DNA of 64,000 bases from Flavivirga eckloniae. GTDB taxonomy: Bacteria > Bacteroidota > Bacteroidia > Flavobacteriales > Flavobacteriaceae. The notes below the pieces were generated by a model. The model ran no database searches. It saw only the letters and a list, made by a program, of their open reading frames with translations, and was not told the DNA's origin. Of the stretch, positions 1-8,844 are shown one piece after another; within the stretch, counting starts at the first letter, position 1; each line of letters begins with the position of its first letter. The translations under genes were made by a program, and so were the position numbers. The stretch covers positions 5,285,001-5,349,000 of the forward strand of contig NZ_CP025791.1 of NCBI RefSeq assembly GCF_002886045.1. The letters run 5' to 3'.

Positions 1-144
1 AATTTTTATCGTATTCTGTTTTTAATATTGTGTTCATCATCTTATTGGTCTGTTTTGAGGGCATTTTTTATGTATTGATACCACAAATGTATCCACTCTA
101 TAAACCATTGTCTTTTCCAATCTTGCTGAATATGTTTTGATGTG

Positions 145-208
145 TATTAAAAGCGTATTGTAGATTCCTACATAAGTAGCTATAGGTGTAATTAAAAGCG
201 TTTTGTAG
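145..208. repeat. Direct repeat pair upstream of menD
   Basis: Two 18-bp copies (145-162 and 191-208) of attaaaagcg-t(a/t)ttgtag differ at one base and lie 46 bp apart, ending about 48 bp before the menD start codon. They could be operator-like sites or a chance local duplication. The rest of 1-256 shows no gene. Confidence 0.4.
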
Positions 209-256
209 TTAAGTATTTCTACCTATTTATTATTTTAGCGCCTAGATTACTACTAC

Positions 257-2011
257 ATGATTTATCCAAAAATCCCAATGGCGCAAACAGCTATACAACT
301 ATGTAAAGCTAAAGGTGTTAAACATATTATTATTTCTCCAGGCAGCAGAAATGCTCCATTAACTATAGGTTTTTCTAACGACGATTATTTTAAGTGTTAT
401 AGTATTGTAGACGAGCGTTGCGCAGCTTTTTTTGCTTTAGGAATAGCACAACAGTTGCAAGAACCTACCGCAGTTGTTTGTACTTCGGGTAGTGCCTTGT
501 TAAATTATTATCCGGCTGTAGCCGAAGCGTTTTATAGTGATATTCCTTTAATCGTATTATCGGCAGATAGACCAAAACATTTAATTGGTGTTGGCGACGG
601 ACAAACCATTAATCAGAAAAATGTATTCGAAAGCCATATTTTATATTCAGCCAATTTAAAACTTGACTTAAGGGATATTGAAAATGGTATAGAAGAGGAG
701 CTTCCTATTTTTAAAAGTTTGGAAAATAAGGCTGAAACATTACTTGGGTTAAAAAAAACGGTTCAGGAATATAATGAGGAAACTATAAATAAGGCTATAA
801 ATACAGCGATCCTTAAAAAAGGCCCTGTACATATTAATCTGCCGTTCGATGAGCCTTTATACGACATGGTAAATGAATTATCTGTAGCACCGGTTTTTAT
901 CGCTGCGGAAGATAAGCCGTTACAAATTGATGATTCTATTTTAAATGCTTGTGTTAAAGATTGGAATACGGCTTCAAAAAAGATGGTTATTGTTGGTGTT
1001 AATCAACCCAATCAAATAGAGAAACGTTGGTTAGATGTTTTAGCGACCGATAACAGTGTTGTTGTGTTTACAGAAACCACATCGAATTTACACCATGATG
1101 CATTTTTCCCGAGTATAGATAAAATAATTGCACCTTTAAAGCATGAAGATTTTGAAATGCTTCAACCAGATATTTTACTAACATTTGGAGGTTTGGTTGT
1201 ATCGAAAAAGATAAAAGCATTTTTAAGGACTCACAAACCAAAACAGCATTGGCATGTTGATTTAAAGAAAGCAAACGATACGTTTTTCAGTTTAAATTGT
1301 TTTATAGAAACGACACCTAATTATTTCTTTTCTGAATTTTTACCAAAAACAAAACGGATTGAGAGCGACTATAATGCCTATTGGGCTCATGTAAAACAAT
1401 CGAGGCTTAAAAAGCATGACGATTACCTAAAGAGTATAGACTTTAGCGATTTAAAAGTTTTTGATGCTGTATTAAGTTCGATACCTAACGATACTATTTT
1501 ACACTTAGGAAATAGTTCTACGGTACGCTATGCACAATTATTCAATTTAAATAAAACGTTGGAAGTGTTTTGCAATCGTGGTACCAGTGGTATCGATGGA
1601 TGCACATCAACAGCTATTGGGGGTGCAGTAGCAAGAGCTGAGCAAACCACGCTAATATCTGGCGACTTAAGTTTTCTGTACGATAGCAATGCCTTATGGA
1701 ATAACCATATACCTAATAACTTTAGGATAATTATTATAAATAATGAGGGTGGAGGCATTTTTAGAATTCTTCCTGGACATAAAAACACTGAAAATTTCGA
1801 TACTTATTTTGAAACAAACCATCATTTAACGGCAGAGCATTTATGTAAAATGTATGGGTTTAAATACGAATCGGTTTCAGATGAAATCACATTACAATCG
1901 GCGTTGGGTACATTTTATTCAGAGGATAATCAGCCTAAGTTGTTAGAAATTTTCACGCCTAAAAACCTTAACGATGAAATACTTTTAAACTATTTCAGGT
2001 TTTTAAGGTAA
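257..2011 (+). CDS. menD: 2-succinyl-5-enolpyruvyl-6-hydroxy-3-cyclohexene-1-carboxylate synthase
   Basis: This is the thiamine-diphosphate-dependent enzyme of menaquinone synthesis that joins 2-oxoglutarate to isochorismate (SEPHCHC synthase). The 584-residue length fits the family. Visible hallmarks are the N-terminal 'SPGSRNAPLT' segment, the conserved 'DERCAAFFALGIAQ' glutamate region that activates ThDP, 'TSGSALLNYYPAVAEA', and the C-terminal ThDP/Mg-binding stretch 'LISGDLSFLYDSNAL...NNEGGGIF'. The protein is cytoplasmic. It stands alone on the plus strand with DUF2853 about 100 bp downstream. The start ATG follows a non-coding leader and is the first in-frame ATG before the conserved N-terminus. 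The reading frame is intact. Confidence 0.97.
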   Translation: MIYPKIPMAQTAIQLCKAKGVKHIIISPGSRNAPLTIGFSNDDYFKCYSIVDERCAAFFALGIAQQLQEPTAVVCTSGSALLNYYPAVAEAFYSDIPLIVLSADRPKHLIGVGDGQTINQKNVFESHILYSANLKLDLRDIENGIEEELPIFKSLENKAETLLGLKKTVQEYNEETINKAINTAILKKGPVHINLPFDEPLYDMVNELSVAPVFIAAEDKPLQIDDSILNACVKDWNTASKKMVIVGVNQPNQIEKRWLDVLATDNSVVVFTETTSNLHHDAFFPSIDKIIAPLKHEDFEMLQPDILLTFGGLVVSKKIKAFLRTHKPKQHWHVDLKKANDTFFSLNCFIETTPNYFFSEFLPKTKRIESDYNAYWAHVKQSRLKKHDDYLKSIDFSDLKVFDAVLSSIPNDTILHLGNSSTVRYAQLFNLNKTLEVFCNRGTSGIDGCTSTAIGGAVARAEQTTLISGDLSFLYDSNALWNNHIPNNFRIIIINNEGGGIFRILPGHKNTENFDTYFETNHHLTAEHLCKMYGFKYESVSDEITLQSALGTFYSEDNQPKLLEIFTPKNLNDEILLNYFRFLR

Positions 2012-2111
2012 ATAACCTGTAACGTTCTCTCATTTTAGATATCTAAAAAATAGTTATATTTAGAAATAGAGATTAAGACGAAATATTTTACAAACACATT
2101 AAATAGTTATT

Positions 2112-2450
2112 ATGAATAAAAGAGACGAGCTTATTGAAAAGTATGCTGCAGATTTAAAAGACAAGTTTGGAGTCGATGCAGATATGGATTTATTAACCAA
2201 AGTTGCTATTGGTTGTGGTCCATCTATTTACAATGCAGATTCTTCAACAGTTTCTGGTTCGGACGAATCTGAACTGGCAACCGTTAAAAACAATTTTTTA
2301 ATTAAAAAGCTTGGTCTGGAAGATAGTGCCGATTTAGATAAAGGCATTATTGAAGTCATGGATAAGTACGGTCAATCTAATCGTAATAAGTATCGAGTTG
2401 TTGTATATTATTTATTAACGAAACATTTCAAAAAAGAATCGGCTTACTAG
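2112..2450 (+). CDS. DUF2853 family protein
   Basis: A 112-residue soluble protein closely matching what I know of the DUF2853 family, including the diagnostic strings 'DMDLLTKVAIGCGPSIYNAD' and 'YGQSNRNKYRVVVYYLLTKHF'. No signal peptide or membrane segment is present. The family's function is not established; members are small, helical and common in Bacteroidota and Proteobacteria. It is monocistronic, 100 bp downstream of menD, and followed by a clear terminator hairpin at 2476-2504. Confidence 0.9.
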   Translation: MNKRDELIEKYAADLKDKFGVDADMDLLTKVAIGCGPSIYNADSSTVSGSDESELATVKNNFLIKKLGLEDSADLDKGIIEVMDKYGQSNRNKYRVVVYYLLTKHFKKESAY

Positions 2451-2475
2451 TATAGATTCTTTAATATAAAATAAT

Positions 2476-2504
2476 AAGCGTTTCAATTGTTGTAACGCTT
2501 TTTT
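2476..2504 (+). terminator. Rho-independent terminator after the DUF2853 gene
   Basis: A perfect 7-bp stem (aagcgtt 2476-2482, aacgctt 2494-2500) with an 11-nt loop runs into a T tract, 26 bp after the stop codon. Confidence 0.75.
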
Positions 2505-2506
2505 AA

Positions 2507-2636
2507 AGGCTGTCTGAAAAGTATGTTTAATGTCATATTGAGCTTGTTGAAATGTTTTTAACTCACTGATAATCAATATCGGTTTCAACAAGCTCAACCT
2601 GATAAAGTAAAACACAATGGCTTTTCAGACAGTCTC
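2507..2636. repeat. Nested inverted-repeat (MITE-like) intergenic element
   Basis: The outer 12-bp arms (ctgtctgaaaag 2510-2521, cttttcagacag 2621-2632) and an inner perfect 15-bp pair (ttgagcttgttgaaa 2538-2552, tttcaacaagctcaa 2583-2597) can fold into one long hairpin of about 130 bp. There is no coding potential. It looks like a dispersed foldback repeat of the kind found between flavobacterial genes; whether other copies exist cannot be seen here. Confidence 0.65.
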
Positions 2637-2702
2637 TTTTTATGGTCTTTATTTCATGTAAAAATCATGTAATTCCAAACAAAATACTCGGTCTAATATT
2701 GT

Positions 2703-2710
2703 TACCTTTG
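2703..2710 (+). promoter_or_regulatory. Bacteroidota -7 box directly before the S1-domain gene
   Basis: TACCTTTG matches the TAnnTTTG -7 consensus of Bacteroidota and ends 5 bases before the ATG at 2715, so the transcript would be nearly leaderless. I do not see a convincing TTG -33 box at the usual distance, so confidence is moderate. Confidence 0.4.
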
Positions 2711-2714
2711 CGGC

Positions 2715-3545
2715 ATGATACATTTAGGACAGATAAATACACTAGAAATACTTAGAGAAACAGACCACGGCGTATATTTAATTGATGATGAAGATAACGA
2801 AGTGTTGTTGCCAAACAGGTATGTGCCAGAGGCTTTTAAAATTTGGGACAAGTTAGAGGTTTTTGTGTATTTAGATAATGAGGAACGTCCTGTTGCTACA
2901 ACAGATATGCCTTATATTATGCGTAATGATTTTGCATTGTTACGTTGCAATCAGATAACCGATTATGGTGCTTTTTTAGATTGGGGACTAGTAAAGGAGT
3001 TATTTTGTCCGTTTAAAGAGCAAGCCTTTAAAATGAAACCGGGAGGTTGGTATTTGGTGTATTGTTATTTAGATGAAAGAACCGACAGGTTAGTGGCTTC
3101 AAGCAAGACGAATAGATTTTTAGACAACAAAGAGTTAACCGTAAAGGAATTCGATGAAGTCGATTTAATTGTATCGCATCCTTCAGATATTGGTATGAAT
3201 GTTATTGTAAACAAAACCCACTCTGGACTTATTTATAAAAATGCGATATTTTCAGATCTTAGCGTTGGCGATAAGCTAAAAGGTATTGTTAAGAAAATCC
3301 GTCCGGGAAATAAGTTAGATATTTCCTTGGGAAAAATAGGTTATAGAAATATTGAGCCTAATGCCAAACGTATTATGCAAGAACTTGAGGATAATAGCGG
3401 GTATATAAACTTAACCGATAAATCGAGTCCCGAAGTTATAAAAGAGACACTTCAAATGAGTAAAAAGAACTTCAAAAAAGCAGTCGGAACCTTATATAAA
3501 GAGCGTCAAATCGAAATAAAACCAGATGGGATTTATTTAGTTTAA
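2715..3545 (+). CDS. S1-like RNA-binding protein, CvfB family
   Basis: The 276-residue protein has the CvfB arrangement: an N-terminal S1-like OB fold (about 1-65, 'GVYLIDDEDNEVLLPNRYVP'), a second S1 domain (about 70-130, 'NQITDYGAFLDWGLVKELFCPF'), a third ('IGMNVIVNKTHSGLIYKNAIFSDLSVGDKL' about 155-215) and a C-terminal winged-helix-like end. CvfB proteins bind RNA and affect virulence or stress gene expression in firmicutes; the role in flavobacteria is not known. The start is supported by the conserved beginning and by the -7 box 5 bases upstream. Its stop overlaps the 3' end of the convergent gene at 3537 by 9 bp. Confidence 0.88.
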   Translation: MIHLGQINTLEILRETDHGVYLIDDEDNEVLLPNRYVPEAFKIWDKLEVFVYLDNEERPVATTDMPYIMRNDFALLRCNQITDYGAFLDWGLVKELFCPFKEQAFKMKPGGWYLVYCYLDERTDRLVASSKTNRFLDNKELTVKEFDEVDLIVSHPSDIGMNVIVNKTHSGLIYKNAIFSDLSVGDKLKGIVKKIRPGNKLDISLGKIGYRNIEPNAKRIMQELEDNSGYINLTDKSSPEVIKETLQMSKKNFKKAVGTLYKERQIEIKPDGIYLV

Positions 3546-3965
3546 TGTCGTTACCAGCCTTTTTTTTACTTTGTAGTAAACAGCATTAATAGCTTCATAT
3601 AAAGAGTCGTATTCAATGTTATCGTCGGCACAGAAATTGTTTTCAATCCTTGCATTCATTTTACTGGCAGCATTGTGACCCACGACACCATAAGCGCATA
3701 AATTGTTTGCTTGTTTTCTAAACAGGTCTACATCTATAAGTTTTACAGAGTAGGAATGTATTCTATTAGCAATGATTCCAAATGGTCTTGATTCTCCAAA
3801 ATATGATTTGAACTCGTCAAAAAAATCGATAGAATTGTTAATGTCTACATGTACGCCTTCATTAAACTCAACAACAGCTACGTGGTTGAAAAAAAAGATA
3901 GTTCCTAATTCTTTTTTTATGGTTTTTAGAACATGGTTTGAAATTTCGGACTCAATTATTTTCAT
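3537..3965 (-). CDS. Conserved hypothetical protein, first of a paralogous pair
   Basis: A 142-residue soluble protein with no signal peptide. It is clearly homologous along its full length to the product of 4383-4811: both begin 'MKI(I/A)ES(E/D)(I/F)SNH', and share 'FNEGVH(V/I)DINNS', 'SRPFG(I/V)IANRI' and a cysteine-containing end. The short alpha/beta pattern is compatible with a STAS/SpoIIAA-like fold, which is an inference only. It converges on the S1-domain gene and overlaps its last 9 bp. I do not recognise a function. Confidence 0.75.
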   Translation of the reverse strand: MKIIESEISNHVLKTIKKELGTIFFFNHVAVVEFNEGVHVDINNSIDFFDEFKSYFGESRPFGIIANRIHSYSVKLIDVDLFRKQANNLCAYGVVGHNAASKMNARIENNFCADDNIEYDSLYEAINAVYYKVKKRLVTTLN

Positions 3966-4382
3966 ACCTTAATACTTAATTAGATGCTACTTTTAATTTA
4001 TTATAGACTTCGTTTAAAATGTAATGGTTTGATTATTAATAAATAAACCTCTGTTTGCTTTAAAATTTTTGAGCCTGCAAATTTACGATGCTTACATAAT
4101 ATATTTATATAGGTATTGTATTATTATCTAAAATTCATTTTTTAGCTTAAAAGTCTATTAATATTCTATAAGCTTATTAGTCTTGTTGTCGAAGGTTTAA
4201 ATAATTGTGTGAAATTTTGAAGATAATTTATAGGGTTATGGCTATAAAATTGTAGGTAGGAATACTAAACGTCTCGAAGAAAGGCTTTTTTTGTTTAGTA
4301 AGAACAATTGTTCAATTGTTTTTATAAGATTCGTTAAGATCTTAACATCACTTTAATTCGAAAATTGAGAAAGCGCATTTTT
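3966..4382. other. Intergenic region between the two paralogs
   Basis: About 417 bp of AT-rich sequence separate the two minus-strand paralogs. It must contain the promoter of the 3537-3965 gene. I see no ORF, RNA gene or strong inverted repeat. Confidence 0.5.
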
Positions 4383-4811
4383 TTAGTGCAGCGAAAGCAA
4401 TATGTCATTTTTTACTTTACTGTAAACTTTAGTCATAGCCTCATGAATACAATCATAACTGATTTTATCGGCATGGCAAAAGCTATCTTCTATTTCTGCA
4501 TTCATTTTGCCTGCGTTATTATAAGCCACAACGGCATAGTAACATAAACTTCTAATTTTCTGTTTGAATAACTTTGCGTCCATTAAATTTATAGAGTAAG
4601 AGTTTATTCTATTGGCTATGACTCCAAAAGGTCTGGAGTTACCAAAATAATTTATGAGTTCGTCGAAAAATTCGGAGGAATTATTTATATCTATGTGCAC
4701 ACCTTCGTTAAATTCTATAACCGCTATGTGCTTAAAAAAGAATACGTTTCCTAGTTTTTTTTGTACAGATTTTACAATATGATTTGAAAAATCAGATTCA
4801 GCAATTTTCAT
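4383..4811 (-). CDS. Conserved hypothetical protein, second of a paralogous pair
   Basis: A 142-residue paralog of the 3537-3965 product, of identical length and collinear throughout, so the pair arose by tandem duplication. The motif 'FNEGVHIDINNSSEFFDELINYFGNSRPFGVIANRINSYS' (residues about 33-72) is the most conserved block. Both paralogs keep cysteines near residue 90 and near 110, which may matter. There is no signal peptide or membrane segment. Function unknown. The two copies have separate upstream regions, so they are probably transcribed independently. Confidence 0.75.
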   Translation of the reverse strand: MKIAESDFSNHIVKSVQKKLGNVFFFKHIAVIEFNEGVHIDINNSSEFFDELINYFGNSRPFGVIANRINSYSINLMDAKLFKQKIRSLCYYAVVAYNNAGKMNAEIEDSFCHADKISYDCIHEAMTKVYSKVKNDILLSLH

Positions 4812-5119
4812 AATTATTAACTTCTTTGGTTAGAGTTGAGAGGCAGGAAGTTATAATTTCCGTTAATCTATATTCTGTTTTTAACAAAAAAACAGAATAC
4901 TAATATAACACGATTGTATTATAAATTCAAGACTAAACAGCTTTCAGTTTTATTTTTTACGAATAATTCTATGTTTTTTAATTAAGGTTATATTATTGTT
5001 AAGTTTTTATGTTAAATGTTAACAAATGTTTATGCTTTTAAATATTGCTATTTTTTAATAGTTGTTTTTTGTGGTCTAACCTATATGTGCCAGCGCCCCA
5101 AATTTAGTATTTTTGCCAA
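4812..5119. promoter_or_regulatory. Divergent upstream region, -7 box of mnmE at 5108-5115
   Basis: This 308-bp AT-rich gap serves the divergent genes at 4811 (minus) and 5120 (plus). TATTTTTG at 5108-5115 matches TAnnTTTG and ends 4 bases before the mnmE ATG, implying a leaderless or nearly leaderless message. No clear -33 TTG is seen at the expected spacing. Confidence 0.4.
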
Positions 5120-6517
5120 ATGATTAATCAAGATACCATTGTAGCTTTAGCAACACCAGCAGGTGCTGGAGCAATTGCTGTTATACGTTTATCTGGAAAA
5201 GATGCTATAAATTTTGCAGAAAATCGATTTAAATCGGTTTCGGGTAAGCAGCTTAGCAAACAGGCTACTCATACCATTCATTTGGGACATATTGTAGATG
5301 GTAATAAAACTATAGATGAAGTATTGGTATCGGTTTTTAAAAACCCAAACTCGTATACTGGGGAAGATGTAGTTGAGATTTCTTGTCATGGATCTAACTA
5401 TATTCAGCAGGAAATCATTCAATTGTTTTTACGCCAAGGGTGTAGAATGGCCACAGCAGGGGAGTTCACCTTACGGGCTTTTATAAATGGAAAATTGGAT
5501 TTAAGCCAGGCAGAGGCCGTTGCAGATTTAATATCCAGTGATAATGAAGCATCACACCAAATAGCCATGCAACAAATGCGTGGTGGTTTTTCGTCCGAAA
5601 TTGCCAAGCTTCGCGAAGAACTTTTAAACTTTGCATCTTTAATAGAATTGGAACTTGATTTTGCAGAAGAGGATGTTGAGTTTGCAGATAGAACCCAGTT
5701 TAAAGATTTAATAGAACGTATTACGTTTGTTTTAAAACGTTTAATAGATTCGTTTGCCGTTGGTAACGTTATTAAAAATGGTATTCCTGTAGCTATAGTA
5801 GGGGAGCCTAATGTTGGAAAATCTACATTGCTTAATGCCTTACTAAATGAAGAGCGTGCTATAGTGAGTGATATAGCCGGAACTACCAGAGATGCTATTG
5901 AAGATGAAATCAATATTGGCGGTATAGGGTTTAGGTTTATAGATACGGCAGGTATAAGAGAAACCAAAGATGTGGTTGAAAATATTGGTATTAAAAAAAC
6001 CTTTGAAAAGATTGCACAGGCTCAGGTTGTTGTATACTTGTTTGATGCTGAAGCTATTTTTTCACAGAAGTCAACCATCGATGCCATTACTACAGAAATC
6101 GAAAAGATTAAAAATAAATACCCTCAAAAACCACTAGTGGTTATAGCCAATAAAGTAGATGCGATTTCTAATACAGGACTAGAAGAACTTACCGATAAGG
6201 TTTCTGATATTAAACTCATTTCTGCAAAAAACCGAAAAGGTATTGAGGATTTAAAAATCACGCTTTCTAACTTCGTTAATACGGGAGCTTTACGTAATGA
6301 TGAAACCATCGTAACCAATTCCAGACATTATGATGCTCTACTAAAAGCCTTTGAAGAAATTCAAAAAGTTCAGCATGGATTAGAAACTGGATTGTCGGGA
6401 GACCTTCTGGCCATCGATATTCGTCAGGCCTTATATCATTTTGGTGAGATAACCGGTGAGATTACTAATGATGATTTACTTGGTAATATTTTTGCTAATT
6501 TTTGTATCGGGAAGTAA
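5120..6517 (+). CDS. mnmE: tRNA uridine-5-carboxymethylaminomethyl modification GTPase MnmE
   Basis: MnmE works with MnmG to modify U34 of certain tRNAs. The 465-residue protein shows the N-terminal folate-binding domain ('DTIVALATPAGAGAIAVIRLSG'), helical domain, and inserted G domain with P-loop 'GEPNVGKSTLLNAL' (about 228-241), 'DTAGIRET' and 'ANKVDA'. The C-terminal 'NIFANFCIGK' keeps the family's catalytic CxGK end, so the gene is complete although a mobile element is integrated exactly here. The last 15 bp (6503-6517) are repeated at 24737-24751, meaning insertion restores the stop and the last codons. The product is cytoplasmic and presumably functional. Confidence 0.96.
   Translation: MINQDTIVALATPAGAGAIAVIRLSGKDAINFAENRFKSVSGKQLSKQATHTIHLGHIVDGNKTIDEVLVSVFKNPNSYTGEDVVEISCHGSNYIQQEIIQLFLRQGCRMATAGEFTLRAFINGKLDLSQAEAVADLISSDNEASHQIAMQQMRGGFSSEIAKLREELLNFASLIELELDFAEEDVEFADRTQFKDLIERITFVLKRLIDSFAVGNVIKNGIPVAIVGEPNVGKSTLLNALLNEERAIVSDIAGTTRDAIEDEINIGGIGFRFIDTAGIRETKDVVENIGIKKTFEKIAQAQVVVYLFDAEAIFSQKSTIDAITTEIEKIKNKYPQKPLVVIANKVDAISNTGLEELTDKVSDIKLISAKNRKGIEDLKITLSNFVNTGALRNDETIVTNSRHYDALLKAFEEIQKVQHGLETGLSGDLLAIDIRQALYHFGEITGEITNDDLLGNIFANFCIGK
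6503..6517 (+). other. attL, left attachment repeat
   Basis: tgtatcgggaagtaa, identical to 24737-24751. It encodes the last residues and stop of MnmE. Identity ends on both sides (t/c at the upstream position, t/c downstream), so the perfect core is 15 bp. Confidence 0.85.
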
Positions 6518-6602
6518 TTCTATTAAGATATATCAAGGTATTACATGTAATATGTTTGATTATTAGTTGTTTGTGGTTTTGTTTTAAAATATTATTTCAT
6601 TA

Positions 6603-6689
6603 TTTTTTGTGCCGTTTTGTTCTTTTTTGTTTATTATTGTATCGTTTTTGTGCCGAATTTAATCAAAAGGCACAAAACGGCACAAAAAA
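6603..6689. promoter_or_regulatory. Inverted and direct repeats between attL and integrase (probable arm sites)
   Basis: ttttttgtgccgttttgt (6603-6620) is repeated perfectly in inverse orientation at 6672-6689. Two further partial copies of ttttgtgcc occur, one at 6645-6653 and one in inverse orientation near 6669. A related sequence (ttgtatcg...ttaatcaa) at 6637-6666 reappears near the right end at 24678-24705. Such sites between att and int are typical of tyrosine-recombinase arm-type or excisionase binding sites; they also make a start codon inside this region unlikely. Confidence 0.55.
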
Positions 6690-6696
6690 CAAAAGA

Positions 6697-7812
6697 ATGA
6701 ATGTATCAGTTAGAAAGAGGAAGTTGAAAAACGGTAAAGAAGGTTTATTTCTTGATTATTATTTTCCCGAAGCTGCTCAAAAACGTAAAAAAGAAGCTTT
6801 AAAGCTTAGTGTTTATTCTACTCCGAAATCGTCAAAGGAAAGAGATCATAATAAAAAAACTATGCTCTTAGCAGAAAGTATAAGGTCAAAGAGGTTATTA
6901 GAACTTCAACATGACAAACATGGTTTTTCTCATTTGATTAAAGATGGTTTGACAGAAAACTTTATAACCTATTTTTCCGAACAAACAGATAAAAGATATA
7001 ATAGTTCTGGAAATTATGGAAGCTGGGATAGTGTATTAAAACATCTAATAAAATACAAAGGAAATAATGTGTTATTTAGAGAAATAGATTCTAAATGGTT
7101 AGAGGAGTTCAAAGATTATTTAAAGAATGCAGCAAGAACAAAAAGCAATAAATCTTTATCTCAAAACTCGTGCTATTCATACTTCAATAAGGTTAGGGCG
7201 TGTTTAAAACAAGCTGTAAAAGATAAAATAATTAGTTATAATCCTGCTATAGATGTTCAAGGGTTTAAGCAAGGGGAAACAGAAAGAGAGTTTCTTACTT
7301 TGGAAGAACTTAAGACAGTCACTAAAGTTGAGTGCGAAATACCTATACTCAAACAAGCTTTTCTATTTAGTGCTCTTACTGGGTTACGTTGGTCAGACAT
7401 CAACAAATTAACTTGGAAAGAAGTTCAATATTCTGATGAGCAAGGCTTTTATATACGTTTTAAGCAAAAGAAAACGAAGAGTTATCAAACACACCCAATT
7501 TCTGAACAAGCACGTAGCATTTTAGGTGAAGAAGGCAATAATGACGAGAGAGTGTTTAAAGGGCTTAAATATAGCGCATGGCATAATTTAAAACTTCAGC
7601 AATGGGTAATGAAAGCAGGTATTAGTAAAACGATTACTTTTCATTGTGCTCGTCATACTTATGCCACTTTACAGCTTACACTTGGAACGGATATTTACAC
7701 AGTATCAAAGTTGCTAGGACATAAGGAATTAAAAACTACACAGATTTACGCAAAAATTATCAATCAGAAGAAGGTAGACGCTGCTAATGTTATACCTGAT
7801 ATTAACGTTTAA
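6697..7812 (+). CDS. Tyrosine-type site-specific integrase
   Basis: It catalyses integration and excision at the mnmE 3' end. From the ATG at 6697 it has 371 residues: an N-terminal arm-binding part, a SAM-like core-binding domain (about 75-190, 'YFNKVRACLKQAVKDKIISYNPA'), and the catalytic domain with R231 ('TGLRW'), H316-x-x-R319 ('HCARH'), H342 ('LLGHKE') and nucleophile Y351 ('QIYAKI'). The frame stays open upstream to a TTG at 6502, but that would add a hydrophobic stretch encoded by the att and arm repeats, so I chose 6697, where the basic 'MNVSVRKRKLKNGK' typical of Bacteroidota integrases begins. The following gene starts 4 bp after its stop. Confidence 0.93.
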   Translation: MNVSVRKRKLKNGKEGLFLDYYFPEAAQKRKKEALKLSVYSTPKSSKERDHNKKTMLLAESIRSKRLLELQHDKHGFSHLIKDGLTENFITYFSEQTDKRYNSSGNYGSWDSVLKHLIKYKGNNVLFREIDSKWLEEFKDYLKNAARTKSNKSLSQNSCYSYFNKVRACLKQAVKDKIISYNPAIDVQGFKQGETEREFLTLEELKTVTKVECEIPILKQAFLFSALTGLRWSDINKLTWKEVQYSDEQGFYIRFKQKKTKSYQTHPISEQARSILGEEGNNDERVFKGLKYSAWHNLKLQQWVMKAGISKTITFHCARHTYATLQLTLGTDIYTVSKLLGHKELKTTQIYAKIINQKKVDAANVIPDINV

Positions 7813-7815
7813 CTT

Positions 7816-8838
7816 ATGGAAGTGAATTATAGTTATTACGATATTGATATTGCTGACATATGGTATTACGAACGAGAACTATTCTTATATGGTGAGAATG
7901 GAAATACTGTTTTAGCCAAAAACATTATTAACAAAGTTCAACATATAATTACAACTAAAGGTACACCTTCATTTAGTTTTAAAGAATATCAACTTGGAGA
8001 TGAAAAGTTTAGAGACTATTATAAAAGAAATGCAGATATGTATAGAAAGGCTTGTGAAAGTCTTAAAGAGTTATATAGAATAGATTATTTTATAGCAACA
8101 AAAGGTTCATGTTTTGAGTATTCAGAAAGCATAGTTATTGACCTACATAATGAAAATTTTGATTTTTGGTTTGCTTTAAAGCTTAGGCAGTATAATGATA
8201 AAATTATTGCAATTAGCGATTTTTTGAATTTCCATTTAAAATACACTTTTAATGATAACATGCAGCAAATCGTTGATTTTTTAAAATTAAGCTGTAGGCA
8301 ATACTTAGGGTTAATTTTTGAAAATAAGATAATAGAGACAGTTAATGAATGGAGTGAAGAAAAAACAAAGAATAAAAAGCTCCGAAGTAATAAAAGTAAA
8401 CCAAAAATGAAAGGTGAAATTCATTCATTTTTATTACAAAAGAGCAAATACAATCTGAATTATTATAGGAAATCAGGTAATAGAGAAATATTCAGAGAAG
8501 CTTTGTCAGCACTTAAAAACGAAAAATTTATTTCAAAAAAGACAAGTTTAGAAATATTCATATCTATATTTTGTAATCAAAAAATCACTGAAAAAAATAG
8601 AATAATTTGGATAGGAACAAAAAAAGAACTTAGTTGGCTCGTGTTTTATTTAATTGAATCGGATAAAATATATGATTTAAAAAATAATAAATGGATGGTC
8701 GCAATTAATTGTTTTGTTGATGGATATGGGCTTCCTGATACGGAAATTAAGGATTTTGAAAGAGACCAACTTAGAAATGCATCTGATGGCAAATTAGATA
8801 GAAAAATACTCCTCGAATCTATACTTTCAAAACTTTAG
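7816..8838 (+). CDS. Hypothetical protein of the integrase operon
   Basis: A 340-residue soluble protein starting 4 bp after the integrase stop, so co-transcribed with it. It is rich in aromatic and charged residues with no membrane segment or motif I can name. A basic linker (about 188-205, 'EEKTKNKKLRSNKSKPKMKG') separates two halves, and the end is charged. The C-terminal half ('IIWIGTKKELSWLVFYLIESDKIYDLKNNKWMVAINCF') looks like a winged-helix-like segment often found in small accessory proteins of Bacteroidota mobile elements; that is an impression only. Its likely role is accessory to integration or regulation. Confidence 0.7.
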   Translation: MEVNYSYYDIDIADIWYYERELFLYGENGNTVLAKNIINKVQHIITTKGTPSFSFKEYQLGDEKFRDYYKRNADMYRKACESLKELYRIDYFIATKGSCFEYSESIVIDLHNENFDFWFALKLRQYNDKIIAISDFLNFHLKYTFNDNMQQIVDFLKLSCRQYLGLIFENKIIETVNEWSEEKTKNKKLRSNKSKPKMKGEIHSFLLQKSKYNLNYYRKSGNREIFREALSALKNEKFISKKTSLEIFISIFCNQKITEKNRIIWIGTKKELSWLVFYLIESDKIYDLKNNKWMVAINCFVDGYGLPDTEIKDFERDQLRNASDGKLDRKILLESILSKL

Positions 8839-8844
8839 ACTCTG

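Noticed and set aside
5120-6517. MnmE truncated by the mobile element
   Set aside because: The C-terminal FCIGK end is intact and the repeat restores it, so the gene is complete.
6502-6696. Longer integrase reading frame beginning with TTG at 6502
   Set aside because: It would encode a hydrophobic tail built from att and arm repeats, and the conserved start of Bacteroidota integrases is at 6697.
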